This document shows positions 1 through 6,029 of a stretch of DNA of 6,238 bases, one piece after another; position 1 is the stretch's first letter; the number at the start of each line of letters is the position of its first letter. The translations under genes and the position numbers were made by a program. The notes beneath the pieces are model-generated. The model did no database searches and was not told the DNA's origin. It saw only the letters and a program-made list of their open reading frames with translations. The DNA comes from Thermoanaerobacterales bacterium (GTDB lineage: Bacteria > Bacillota > Thermosediminibacteria > Thermosediminibacterales > Tepidanaerobacteraceae): contig DUNY01000307.1 of assembly GCA_012839145.1 (NCBI GenBank), positions 1-6,238 on the forward strand. Reading direction: 5' to 3'.

Positions 1-330
1 GATTACGATTTAATTATTACCGGCGATCTTGGAACTCTAGGAAAAGAAATAACTGAAGAGCTGTTAAAGCAGAAAGGTTATGATGTATCTGGTAACTTTA
101 GTGATTGCGGGGTTTTGATATATTATCCCGAACAAGATGTTCATGCTGGAGGCAGCGGATGTGCATGTGCTGCAGTAGTTACTTGTGGTTATATTTACAA
201 AGAAATGTTAAAACAAAAATATAATAAAGTATTGGTAGTTGCTACTGGAGCTTTATTGAGCACTACAAGCAGTCAACAGGGAGAGACTATACCTTGTATT
301 GCTCATGCAGTTTCTCTGGAAAATTTGTAA
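1..330 (+). CDS. spoVAD: Stage V sporulation protein AD, C-terminal part (5' truncated by window)
   Basis: The reading frame is open from base 1 and ends with TAA at 328-330, giving 109 residues. This is the C-terminal third of SpoVAD, which is usually about 335-340 aa, has a thiolase/FabH-like fold, and binds dipicolinic acid as part of the SpoVA uptake system of the developing spore. Supporting motifs are the start of the fragment (DYDLIITGDLGTLG), the segment HAGGSGCACAAVV at about residues 48-60, and the closing ATGALLSTTSSQQGETIP, all typical of the family's C-terminal half. Methionines inside the frame, such as the one near base 115 or later, are not the real start, because conserved sequence extends to the window edge. 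It is followed 17 bases later by spoVAE, and spoVAC is expected upstream outside the window. Identification is confident from motif recognition and from the neighbouring gene. Confidence 0.94.
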   Translation, partial: DYDLIITGDLGTLGKEITEELLKQKGYDVSGNFSDCGVLIYYPEQDVHAGGSGCACAAVVTCGYIYKEMLKQKYNKVLVVATGALLSTTSSQQGETIPCIAHAVSLENL

Positions 331-347
331 TGTCAGGGAGAGATTGA

Positions 348-701
348 ATGGATTTCGTTATGGCATTTATTGTTGGAGGTCTAATATGTGCTATAGGTCA
401 AATATTGATTGATGCAACAAAACTTACTCCAGCCCATGTCTTAGTTCTTTTTGTAACTTTGGGTGCAGTTCTCAGCGGAGTGGGTCTCTACCAGCCTTTA
501 GTAGACATCGGAAAAGCAGGAGCAACTATACCGCTTACAGGTTTTGGTCATAATCTTGTAATAGGGGTCATACAAGATGTAAATGAGTATGGAATCCTTG
601 GAATCTTTACCGGAGGCTTGAGATCTGCAGCCGGGGGTTTAACGGCCGCCATTTTTTTTGGATATCTGATGGCCGTATTTTTTAATCCAAAGGCCAAGTA
701 G
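348..701 (+). CDS. spoVAE: Stage V sporulation protein AE (SpoVAEB type)
   Basis: This is a 117-aa integral membrane protein matching the usual length of SpoVAE/SpoVAEB, a component of the SpoVA complex that moves Ca-dipicolinate across the spore inner membrane. Hydrophobic segments lie at about residues 3-21, 30-49 and 96-112. A glycine-rich stretch with GFGHNL (65-70) and GILGIFTGGL (82-91) precedes the last helix, as is typical of the family. The ATG start is supported by GGGAGAG centred about 8 bases upstream (337-343). It begins 17 bases after spoVAD and ends 10 bases before the next gene, so the genes are almost certainly in one operon. In well-studied spore formers spoVA is transcribed in the forespore by sigma-G; the promoter is not in this window. 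Confidence 0.95.
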   Translation: MDFVMAFIVGGLICAIGQILIDATKLTPAHVLVLFVTLGAVLSGVGLYQPLVDIGKAGATIPLTGFGHNLVIGVIQDVNEYGILGIFTGGLRSAAGGLTAAIFFGYLMAVFFNPKAK

Positions 702-711
702 GGAGAGAATC

Positions 712-1086
712 ATGTTTGTAGATGTTGTTGGGGTTTTACTTACTGTAATAATCGTAAGCCCTAGATATTGGTATATTGTATTAATACTGTGCTTTGCTGA
801 ATCGTTTTTAACTGTACTAATTTCCATGGCTTTAGAGTCAAGTATAACAGAAGTAGTTGCCGGTGGTATCTTTACTACTGTTACAATGAAAAACAGTAAT
901 ATTTTTCATCTAATGATCAGTCCTATTTTCCTTTTATTATTGGGATGGGGTCTTCACAGAGCAAGAAGGATCCCATGGCTTGATTTAATTAATCCAGTTG
1001 CTGAGTTCAAAAGCCCCTTACCGGTTTTAATGATGAAAACTGCTTTATATCGAATTATGATTATTATCTTGTTAAGCAATAAATAG
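712..1086 (+). CDS. Unrecognised small membrane protein in the spoVA cluster
   Basis: I do not recognise this 124-aa protein. It is strongly hydrophobic, with likely membrane segments at about residues 3-15, 18-38, 64-82 and 105-121. A basic cluster HRARR (82-86) after the third segment would favour the cytoplasm. Two short polar stretches (41-63 and 85-104) separate the segments. The start is well supported by GGGAGAG at 701-707, 4 bases before the ATG, and this ribosome binding site overlaps the spoVAE stop, so the gene is translated in the same transcript. It ends 27 bases before the next gene. The position suggests a spore-membrane or accessory SpoVA role, but that is inference from location only. 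It does not match SpoVAF/GerA or SpoVAA/AB by eye, and it could be a lineage-specific gene. Confidence 0.75.
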   Translation: MFVDVVGVLLTVIIVSPRYWYIVLILCFAESFLTVLISMALESSITEVVAGGIFTTVTMKNSNIFHLMISPIFLLLLGWGLHRARRIPWLDLINPVAEFKSPLPVLMMKTALYRIMIIILLSNK

Positions 1087-1098
1087 AAATATTGGCTT

Positions 1099-1103
1099 AG
1101 GAG
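1099..1103 (+). promoter_or_regulatory. Ribosome binding site supporting the TTG start at 1114
   Basis: AGGAG lies 10 bases before the TTG at 1114. No ATG lies in frame near here, and the first internal methionine would remove the conserved KIGIPRALFYY N-terminus, so the TTG is preferred. Confidence 0.7.
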
Positions 1104-1113
1104 TGCAAATACA

Positions 1114-2115
1114 TTGAAAATTGGAATACCCAGAGCGTTATTTTATTATCAATTTTATCCTTTTTGGAAAATATTTTTTGAATCACTAGGTCACAACGTA
1201 ATTCTATCTTCACCAACAAATAAGGAAATATTAAAGAAAGGTATTGAACTGTGTGTTGATGATGCCTGTTTACCCATTAAAATCTTCCATGGTCATGTAG
1301 CCGATCTAATGGGTAAAGTTGATACTATATATATACCAAGGATTGTAAGCATCGAGCCTAAGGAATATATTTGTCCGAAATTTTTGGGCTTACCTGATAT
1401 GATCAGAAATAGTATACCGGATTTACCTTGTATCATGGATACAGAGTTAAATCTATATAGGGGTAAAAGCAAGATTTTTGACTATGTTTTCAAGCTAGGT
1501 AAAGATTTGAATGTAAATAAAAATAGAGTTTTAGTTGCTTATTATAAAGCACTAAAGACTCAGAAACAATTTGAATATCAGTTAACTAGAGAATTGAGGA
1601 TTCCTCAAGACATATTGAACGAAACTCGTCAAATTCAGAAAGATCAAGTGCTAGAAAAAAAACCGAGTCATATAAAAGTCCTTTTATTAGGACATAATTA
1701 TAACATATACGATGATTTTATTAGTATGGGCCTTATTAGAAAACTGCGAAAACAGAATATTGCCTTTATTACAAGCGAGATGGTGGTTAAAAAAAATATA
1801 CTTGAAGGCACTAAAAAATTGTCAAAGGACATGTTTTGGACTTTAGGAAAAAAGACAATTGGTACAGCTCATTATTTTTTGGATCGGAAAAAAATAGATG
1901 GCATAATCCATGTGGCATCTTTTGGATGTGGACCGGATTCCTTAGTGGGAGAACTTATAGAAAAAAAAATAAAACGTGATTACACTATCCCATTTTTATC
2001 TTTAAACTTAGACGAACATGCCGGAGAAACCGGTTTTAATACAAGGCTGGAAGCTTTTTTAGATGTTTTGGAAGGACGTGGATATATTGAAGATAACTTT
2101 TCCACATATGGGTAA
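1114..2115 (+). CDS. Acyl-CoA dehydratase activase-related protein (CoA protein activase, DUF2229/COG3580-like)
   Basis: This 333-aa protein begins at a TTG. It has the N-terminus KIGIPRALFYY typical of the DUF2229 / 'acyl-CoA dehydratase activase-related' family, which is related to the subunits of 2-hydroxyacyl-CoA dehydratases, benzoyl-CoA reductases and double-cubane-cluster proteins. Cysteines in recognisable contexts are C47 and C52 (ELCVDDACLPIK), C87 (EYICPK) and C272 (FGCGPDS); three of these could hold an iron-sulfur cluster, as in the dehydratase subunits. The C-terminal signature LDEHAGETGFNTRLEAF (299-315) is shared with the next gene product. No signal peptide or membrane segment is visible, so it is probably cytoplasmic. 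In many genomes this domain is part of one large fused protein with the ATPase; here it is separate. The substrate is unknown. Its end overlaps the start of the next gene by 29 bases, which suggests coupled translation and a complex. Confidence 0.85.
   Translation: MKIGIPRALFYYQFYPFWKIFFESLGHNVILSSPTNKEILKKGIELCVDDACLPIKIFHGHVADLMGKVDTIYIPRIVSIEPKEYICPKFLGLPDMIRNSIPDLPCIMDTELNLYRGKSKIFDYVFKLGKDLNVNKNRVLVAYYKALKTQKQFEYQLTRELRIPQDILNETRQIQKDQVLEKKPSHIKVLLLGHNYNIYDDFISMGLIRKLRKQNIAFITSEMVVKKNILEGTKKLSKDMFWTLGKKTIGTAHYFLDRKKIDGIIHVASFGCGPDSLVGELIEKKIKRDYTIPFLSLNLDEHAGETGFNTRLEAFLDVLEGRGYIEDNFSTYG
2070..2076 (+). promoter_or_regulatory. Ribosome binding site deciding the TTG start at 2087
   Basis: GGAAGGA lies inside the end of the upstream gene, 10 bases before TTG 2087. 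It lies downstream of the ATG at 2063 and so cannot serve that codon. This favours the shorter protein starting MKITFPHMGN. Confidence 0.75.
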
Positions 2116-3199
2116 TATATATATACCATTGAAAACTATATTTGAAAACCTGGGATTAGAAGTAATTCCACCGCCTTTTTGCACCAGGAGGACCCTTGAA
2201 TTAGGCGTGGCTTACTCACCGGAATTTGCATGCCTACCTCTAAAAATAAATATTGGAAATTTTATTGAAGCATTGGAAAAGGGAGCTAATACAATTATAA
2301 TGGCCGGCGGAATAGGGCCATGTAGATTCGGGTATTACGGAGAAGTACAAAGAGAAATCTTGAAAGATCTAGGTTTCAATTTTGAAATGATTATTCTGGA
2401 ACCACCACAGGGTCACTTTTTTGAATTGCTTAACAAAGTCAAATGTATCTCCAATAAAAAAAATAATTCTGTAAAAGACATTGTAAGAGCGATACGTTTG
2501 GCATGGAAAAAGGCACTTCTATTAGATCAATTAGATATGGAATCTTTCAAAACGAGGCCCATAGAAATAACAAGAGGACAAACCGACAAGGTATATAATT
2601 GGCTCTTGCAACAAATAAATGATATCAGGCATGAAGATAATATAGATAATTTTAAAACAAAAATTATCAAGGCTTTTTCCAATATACGAATAAGCGATAA
2701 AGCCACCATCAAAGTTGGTATAGTAGGAGAAATATACACCGTTCTTGAGCCTTTTGTAAACCTAAATATTGAAAAACAGTTAGGGGAACTAGGTGTTGAG
2801 GTATCCAGAAACATTTATATTACTGATTGGGTGCGCGAAAACCTATTGCCTGCATTTCTAAAACCCAAAGATCATACAAAGATGTTACAATTAGCTCAGC
2901 CTTTTATTAACTGCTTCATAGGGGGGCATGGTCAAGAGTCGGTTGCTCAAATCGTTAACTTTTCCAAAAAGGGCTTTGACGGAGTTATCCATCTTCTTCC
3001 TTTTACATGTATGCCGGAAATAGTTGCAAAGAGTGCCATACCACGTGTCAGCCAACAGTATTGTATCCCGGTAATGACAGTCATATTGGATGAACATTCG
3101 GCGGAGACTGGTTTTAGAACACGTTTGGAAGCTTTTACAGATATGATATGCCACAATAAGGAGGTCAATGATTTTGCAAAAGTACACTCTAGGAATTGA
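2087..3199 (+). CDS. Acyl-CoA dehydratase activase-related protein, second paralogue (HgdB/COG3581-like)
   Basis: Starting at TTG 2087 gives 370 aa with the family-like N-terminus MKITFPHMGNIYIP. An ATG at 2063 is in frame but would add eight unrelated residues and has no suitable ribosome binding site. The protein resembles 2-hydroxyacyl-CoA dehydratase / benzoyl-CoA reductase subunits. Candidate cluster ligands are C49 (EFACLPLK), C79 (GGIGPCRFGYYGE) and C308 (LLPFTCMPE); C32, C120, C276, C326 and C355 are less clearly placed. Residues about 130-205 look helical and charged and may be a spacer between two domains. The C-terminal LDEHSAETGFRTRLEAF (334-350) parallels the preceding gene product, so the two are paralogues and probably form a heterodimer. 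The gene overlaps its neighbours by 29 and 26 bases. It is probably a cytoplasmic iron-sulfur protein; its substrate cannot be told from sequence. Confidence 0.86.
   Translation: MKITFPHMGNIYIPLKTIFENLGLEVIPPPFCTRRTLELGVAYSPEFACLPLKINIGNFIEALEKGANTIIMAGGIGPCRFGYYGEVQREILKDLGFNFEMIILEPPQGHFFELLNKVKCISNKKNNSVKDIVRAIRLAWKKALLLDQLDMESFKTRPIEITRGQTDKVYNWLLQQINDIRHEDNIDNFKTKIIKAFSNIRISDKATIKVGIVGEIYTVLEPFVNLNIEKQLGELGVEVSRNIYITDWVRENLLPAFLKPKDHTKMLQLAQPFINCFIGGHGQESVAQIVNFSKKGFDGVIHLLPFTCMPEIVAKSAIPRVSQQYCIPVMTVILDEHSAETGFRTRLEAFTDMICHNKEVNDFAKVHSRN
3158..3165 (+). promoter_or_regulatory. Strong ribosome binding site deciding the TTG start at 3174
   Basis: AAGGAGGT is a near-perfect anti-Shine-Dalgarno match. 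It is only 2 bases from the ATG at 3168, which is too close for efficient initiation, but 8 bases from the in-frame TTG at 3174. The TTG is therefore the likely start. Confidence 0.75.
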
Positions 3200-4139
3200 T
3201 GTAGGGTCAGTAAGTACTAATTTGGTTTTACTTGATGAAAAAAAACATCTTATTAAAAAACTTTATTTAAAAACTGCAGGTAATCCCATAGAAACGATTA
3301 AAAAGGGGCTTGGAATTTTGCATGAGGAATTAGGAGATGTGGATATCTTTGCCGTTGGAACCACAGGTAGTGGAAGGCAATTGGCTTCAATATTAGTAGG
3401 GGCCGATATTGTGAAGAATGAAATCACAACCCATGCAGCTGCTGCTCTAAGTTATTACCCGAATACACAAACAATTTTGGAAATAGGAGGTCAAGATTCA
3501 AAAATAATAGTAATCAGAAACAAAACTGTGGTGGACTTTGCGATGAATACAGTATGTGCCGCAGGTACTGGCTCCTTTTTGGACAGACAAGCTCAACGAC
3601 TAGGAATTCCGATAAATAAATTTGGAGAAATAGCTCTTAAATCACATAATCCAACTCGAATAGCCGGTCGTTGTGCCGTTTTTGCAGAATCAGACATGAT
3701 ACATAAACAGCAAATGGGCCATTCTATTGAAGATATTTTGAAAGGACTATGCGAAGCCCTTGTGAGGAATTATTTTTCAAATGTAGCTAAAGGGAAAGAA
3801 ATAAGGCCCTTAATATTATTTCAAGGTGGTGTAGCAGCAAATACAGGAATAAAAAAAGCTTTTGAAGAACAACTAGAACAAAGTGTTACAATTCCTGAAA
3901 ATTATGATGTAATGGGTGCTATAGGTGCAGCTATCTTGGCTTTCAATCATATTGTTTCCCGACAAAAAGCAACTCGATTTTTGGGCATGGATATTGCTGC
4001 TCAAAATTACAAAGTAAAAAGCTTTGAATGTAAAGGATGCCCGAACAATTGTGAAATAATACAGTTGTTTTCCGATAATAAATTGAAAGCAAGATGGGGA
4101 GACAGGTGTGGAAAATGGTCTTCAACCATCGCTGTTTAA
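3174..4139 (+). CDS. HgdC-like acyl-CoA dehydratase activase (BcrAD/BadFG ASKHA ATPase)
   Basis: The protein is 321 aa from TTG 3174 (an ATG two codons earlier is the alternative). It is an ASKHA-fold ATPase of the BcrAD/BadFG/HgdC family, which uses ATP hydrolysis to push one electron from a bridging [4Fe-4S] cluster into a dehydratase or reductase partner. Seen motifs, numbered from the TTG, are the phosphate-1 loop GIDVGSVSTN (7-16), TTGSGR (63-68), EIGGQDSKI (103-111), VCAAGTGSF (127-135), RCAVFAESD (166-174) and the adenosine-site motif FQGGVAANTGI (216-226). Cys128 and Cys167 correspond to the two cysteines by which each HgdC monomer holds the shared cluster. A tail beyond the usual HgdC core has Cys286, 289, 293 and 312 (CKGCPNNC and later DRCGKW), a possible second metal site. 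It overlaps the preceding gene by 26 bases, and the two preceding proteins are its likely partners. The physiological substrate is unknown. Confidence 0.93.
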   Translation: MQKYTLGIDVGSVSTNLVLLDEKKHLIKKLYLKTAGNPIETIKKGLGILHEELGDVDIFAVGTTGSGRQLASILVGADIVKNEITTHAAAALSYYPNTQTILEIGGQDSKIIVIRNKTVVDFAMNTVCAAGTGSFLDRQAQRLGIPINKFGEIALKSHNPTRIAGRCAVFAESDMIHKQQMGHSIEDILKGLCEALVRNYFSNVAKGKEIRPLILFQGGVAANTGIKKAFEEQLEQSVTIPENYDVMGAIGAAILAFNHIVSRQKATRFLGMDIAAQNYKVKSFECKGCPNNCEIIQLFSDNKLKARWGDRCGKWSSTIAV

Positions 4140-4188
4140 AAAGTAAAAAATTATACGAGATTCAGCATAGGATTTGCAAAATAAAGGT

Positions 4189-4220
4189 GAAAATTGTACA
4201 GGTAATAGCCTATAATTTTC
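4189..4220. repeat. AT-rich inverted repeat downstream of the activase gene
   Basis: GAAAATTGTA (4189-4198) pairs with TATAATTTTC (4211-4220) over 10 pairs, one of them G-T, around a 12-base loop. It lies about 50 bases after the activase stop codon. There is no T-run directly after it on the + strand, so it is a weak candidate for an operon terminator and may instead be an RNA-end-stabilising hairpin or chance. Apart from this, I see nothing in 4140-4272. Confidence 0.3.
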
Positions 4221-4272
4221 CATCATTTAACCTTGTAACCAAGCCACGCGCTCCATATAATATGGCATAACC

Positions 4273-4302
4273 TTGACAAAACGAGATTAAGTATGATATA
4301 TT
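4273..4302 (+). promoter_or_regulatory. Sigma-A-type promoter of the lysine riboswitch-lysA transcript
   Basis: A perfect -35 TTGACA (4273-4278) is followed after 18 bases by the -10 TATATT (4297-4302), preceded by an extended -10 TG at 4294-4295. Transcription would start near 4309, about a dozen bases before the basal stem of the riboswitch, which is the expected geometry. Confidence 0.8.
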
Positions 4303-4320
4303 AACATAAATTGAATCACT

Positions 4321-4528
4321 TACCTCATCTCGATAAGAGCTGGGGTAGAGGCGCGATAGATCAAGAGTAGATTTGCGGAGGCCGGGAAGCCTATTAAGCA
4401 AATTAAAAGGGACTATCTCCGAAGTACGGTTTTGCCCAAAAAACCATGCTGGGCTTATACCGAATAGGTATAAGACTGTCACCGAAAGCGTTTTATTCGG
4501 TGAAGCGCTACTTCAAGAGAGTGAGGTA
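4321..4528 (+). ncRNA. Lysine riboswitch (L-box) upstream of lysA
   Basis: This RNA element senses lysine and switches off lysA. Consensus landmarks of the lysine riboswitch are visible in order: GGGGTAGAGGCGC (4342-4354), AAGAGTA (4363-4369), AAAGGGACT (4406-4414), CTCCGAAG (4417-4424) and GACTGTCACCG (4474-4484). Stems can be paired by eye. P1 is GGGGTAG (4342-4348) with CTACTTC (4508-4514). The P2 tip is AGGC (4379-4382) with GCCT (4389-4392). P3 is GGTTTT (4428-4433) with AAAACC (4440-4445). P4 is CTTATACC (4454-4461) with GGTATAAG (4467-4474). P5 is CACCGAA (4480-4486) with TTCGGTG (4496-4502). GGG in the P2 loop (4384-4386) can pair with CCC in the P3 loop (4435-4437), matching the known loop-loop contact. 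TACCTCA (4321-4327) pairs with TGAGGTA (4522-4528), extending P1. Its place before a lysine biosynthesis gene fits fully. Confidence 0.95.
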
Positions 4529-4559
4529 TTTGCCTTGAATTAGACAACCGGCAAATATC
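4525..4559 (+). promoter_or_regulatory. Predicted antiterminator hairpin of the lysine riboswitch
   Basis: GGTATTTGCC (4525-4534) can pair with GGCAAATATC (4550-4559) over 10 pairs, one of them G-T. The hairpin uses 4550-4551 of the terminator stem and traps the rest of the terminator's 5' arm in its loop, so the two folds exclude each other. Its 5' arm also shares 4525-4528 with the extended P1 stem. This is inferred from base complementarity only. Confidence 0.7.
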
Positions 4560-4578
4560 CCCGGTTGTTTTTGTTTTA
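4544..4578 (+). terminator. Intrinsic terminator controlled by the lysine riboswitch
   Basis: ACAACCGG (4544-4551) pairs perfectly with CCGGTTGT (4561-4568) around a 9-base loop and is followed by a T-rich run (TTTTGTTTT) before the lysA ribosome binding site. It lies between the riboswitch and lysA, which implies regulation by premature termination rather than by blocking translation. Confidence 0.9.
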
Positions 4579-4600
4579 TACAAATGAAAGGAGAAACTGT

Positions 4601-5935
4601 ATGTTTTATGGAACCTGTAGAATTAACGAACTCAACCATCTGGAAATAGGCGGATGTGACACTATTGAGCTTGTAAAAGAGTTTGGCACTCCTTTATATG
4701 TAATGGATGAGAATCATATACGTGAAAATTGTCGTTTATATATAAACAATTTACGGAAATTACACGAAAACAGTGAAGTGATTTACGCCGGAAAAGCCTT
4801 TTTAACTATGGAAATGTGTAAATTAATTGAAGAAGAAGGCTTAGGTCTTGACGTAGTATCGGGAGGGGAGCTTTATACAGCGATAAAATCCGGCTTTCCT
4901 GCGAAAAAGATATATTTTCACGGAAATAATAAATCTTATGCTGAACTGGAAATGGCCGTTGAATACGGTGTTGGACGCATCATAGTAGATAATTTTTACG
5001 AACTGGAATTACTAAGAGATATAGCGAAAAAATATCAAGGTAAAAAAATAAAAATAATGTTACGTTTAACTCCCGGTATTGAGGCTCATACCCATGATTA
5101 TATAAAGACAGGCCAGCTTGATTCCAAATTTGGATTCGGGATGGAAAACGGGCATGCGCTCATGGCTGTAGAGAACGCTTTAAGTATAAAAGGTTTTAAG
5201 CTCACTGGTTTTCATTGCCATATCGGTTCTCAAATATTTGAAGAGGAGCCCTTTAAAGATGCTGCGGAAGTGATGATTCAATTTGCCAAAACAGTAAATA
5301 AAAAATACGAGTTTAAAACCAAAGAAATTGACTTTGGGGGCGGTTTTGGCATCAAGTATACAGAAAAAGATAAGCCGTTGGCTGTGAAAGACTATATTAC
5401 GATTTTAGTAGAGTCGGTCAAAGAATCTTGTAAAAAGCACGACATATCCATTCCTAAGATATTAATAGAGCCAGGTAGAGCTATCGTAGGTGAAGCCGGC
5501 ACAACTTTGTATACAATAGGTGCTATAAAAAATATTCCAGGTGTAAGAAAATATGTAAGCGTAGATGGCGGAATGAGCGACAATATAAGGCCGGCATTAT
5601 ACGGAGCACAGTACATGGCCCTTATTGCGAATAAAGCAAATTGCCCTAAGGAAGAAACGGTATCAATTGCTGGAAAGTGTTGTGAATCCGGGGATATGTT
5701 GATCTGGGATATTGATTTGCCCAAAATCGCACCGGGTGATATTTTAGCTGTTTTTAGCACAGGAGCATATCATTACTCTATGGCTAGTAACTATAATATG
5801 ATACCGAAACCTGCAGTGGTTTTTGTAAAAAATAAAGCAGCGCGGATTGTCGTTCGTCGGCAAACATATGAGGACCTGATAAATAATGAAGTATTTTCAC
5901 CTCACTCCAAACATATTTCTCTGGCAAGTTTTTAG
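4601..5935 (+). CDS. lysA: Diaminopimelate decarboxylase
   Basis: LysA removes CO2 from meso-diaminopimelate to give L-lysine, the last step of the pathway; it is a cytoplasmic PLP enzyme of fold type III. The protein is 444 aa, normal to slightly long for the family. Seen motifs: Lys65 in EVIYAGKAFLT (PLP Schiff base), GFHCHIGSQ (203-211), DFGGGFGI (244-251, PLP phosphate binding), EPGRAIVGE (290-298), GKCCESGDML (358-367, substrate-site Cys361 and Glu362 from the partner subunit of the dimer) and GAYHYSMASNYN (388-399). The ATG at 4601 is chosen because AAAGGAG (4587-4593) lies 7 bases upstream. An in-frame ATG at 4565 lies inside the terminator hairpin and would add 12 non-conserved residues. 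It has its own promoter and lysine riboswitch, is followed by a strong terminator, and so is monocistronic. All key residues are intact. Confidence 0.98.
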   Translation: MFYGTCRINELNHLEIGGCDTIELVKEFGTPLYVMDENHIRENCRLYINNLRKLHENSEVIYAGKAFLTMEMCKLIEEEGLGLDVVSGGELYTAIKSGFPAKKIYFHGNNKSYAELEMAVEYGVGRIIVDNFYELELLRDIAKKYQGKKIKIMLRLTPGIEAHTHDYIKTGQLDSKFGFGMENGHALMAVENALSIKGFKLTGFHCHIGSQIFEEEPFKDAAEVMIQFAKTVNKKYEFKTKEIDFGGGFGIKYTEKDKPLAVKDYITILVESVKESCKKHDISIPKILIEPGRAIVGEAGTTLYTIGAIKNIPGVRKYVSVDGGMSDNIRPALYGAQYMALIANKANCPKEETVSIAGKCCESGDMLIWDIDLPKIAPGDILAVFSTGAYHYSMASNYNMIPKPAVVFVKNKAARIVVRRQTYEDLINNEVFSPHSKHISLASF

Positions 5936-5984
5936 ATTTGTGAACTTTACTAATGGCCTAATTTCATGTTTTAACCCTGTGCTT

Positions 5985-6018
5985 GTGAAAAAAGTGTGCC
6001 CTAGCACACTTTTTTCAT
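5985..6018. terminator. Strong intrinsic terminator after lysA
   Basis: TGAAAAAAGTGTGC (5986-5999) and GCACACTTTTTTCA (6004-6017) form 14 perfect pairs around a 4-base loop. The stem has a GC-richer top (GTGTGC) and an A/T base, so either strand reads as hairpin plus T-run and the element could act in both directions. It ends the lysA transcript about 50 bases after the stop. Confidence 0.9.
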
Positions 6019-6029
6019 TTTGATATAAA

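Noticed and set aside
639..827. Open frame on the - strand across the spoVAE end and the next gene
   Set aside because: It overlaps two well-supported + strand genes and its product has no recognisable motif; it is a shadow frame.
2527..2814. Open frame on the - strand within the second activase-related gene
   Set aside because: It is entirely inside a conserved + strand gene, with low-complexity product and no clear ribosome binding site.
2891..3187. Two overlapping - strand open frames at the end of the second activase-related gene
   Set aside because: They lie opposite the conserved DEHxxETGF signature region and are shadows of it.
3943..4125. - strand open frame opposite the Cys-rich tail of the ATPase
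   Set aside because: The + strand frame continues with meaningful CxxCxxxC spacing; the - strand product has no family features.
4210..4482. - strand open frame of 90 codons across the lysA leader
   Set aside because: The region is a structured lysine riboswitch with paired stems on the + strand; the open frame is chance.
4565..4600. Upstream in-frame ATG for lysA
   Set aside because: It sits in the terminator stem without a ribosome binding site; the ATG at 4601 has AAAGGAG at good spacing.
5392..5760. - strand open frame of 122 codons inside lysA
   Set aside because: It lies fully within lysA, opposite active-site motifs, and shows no independent support.
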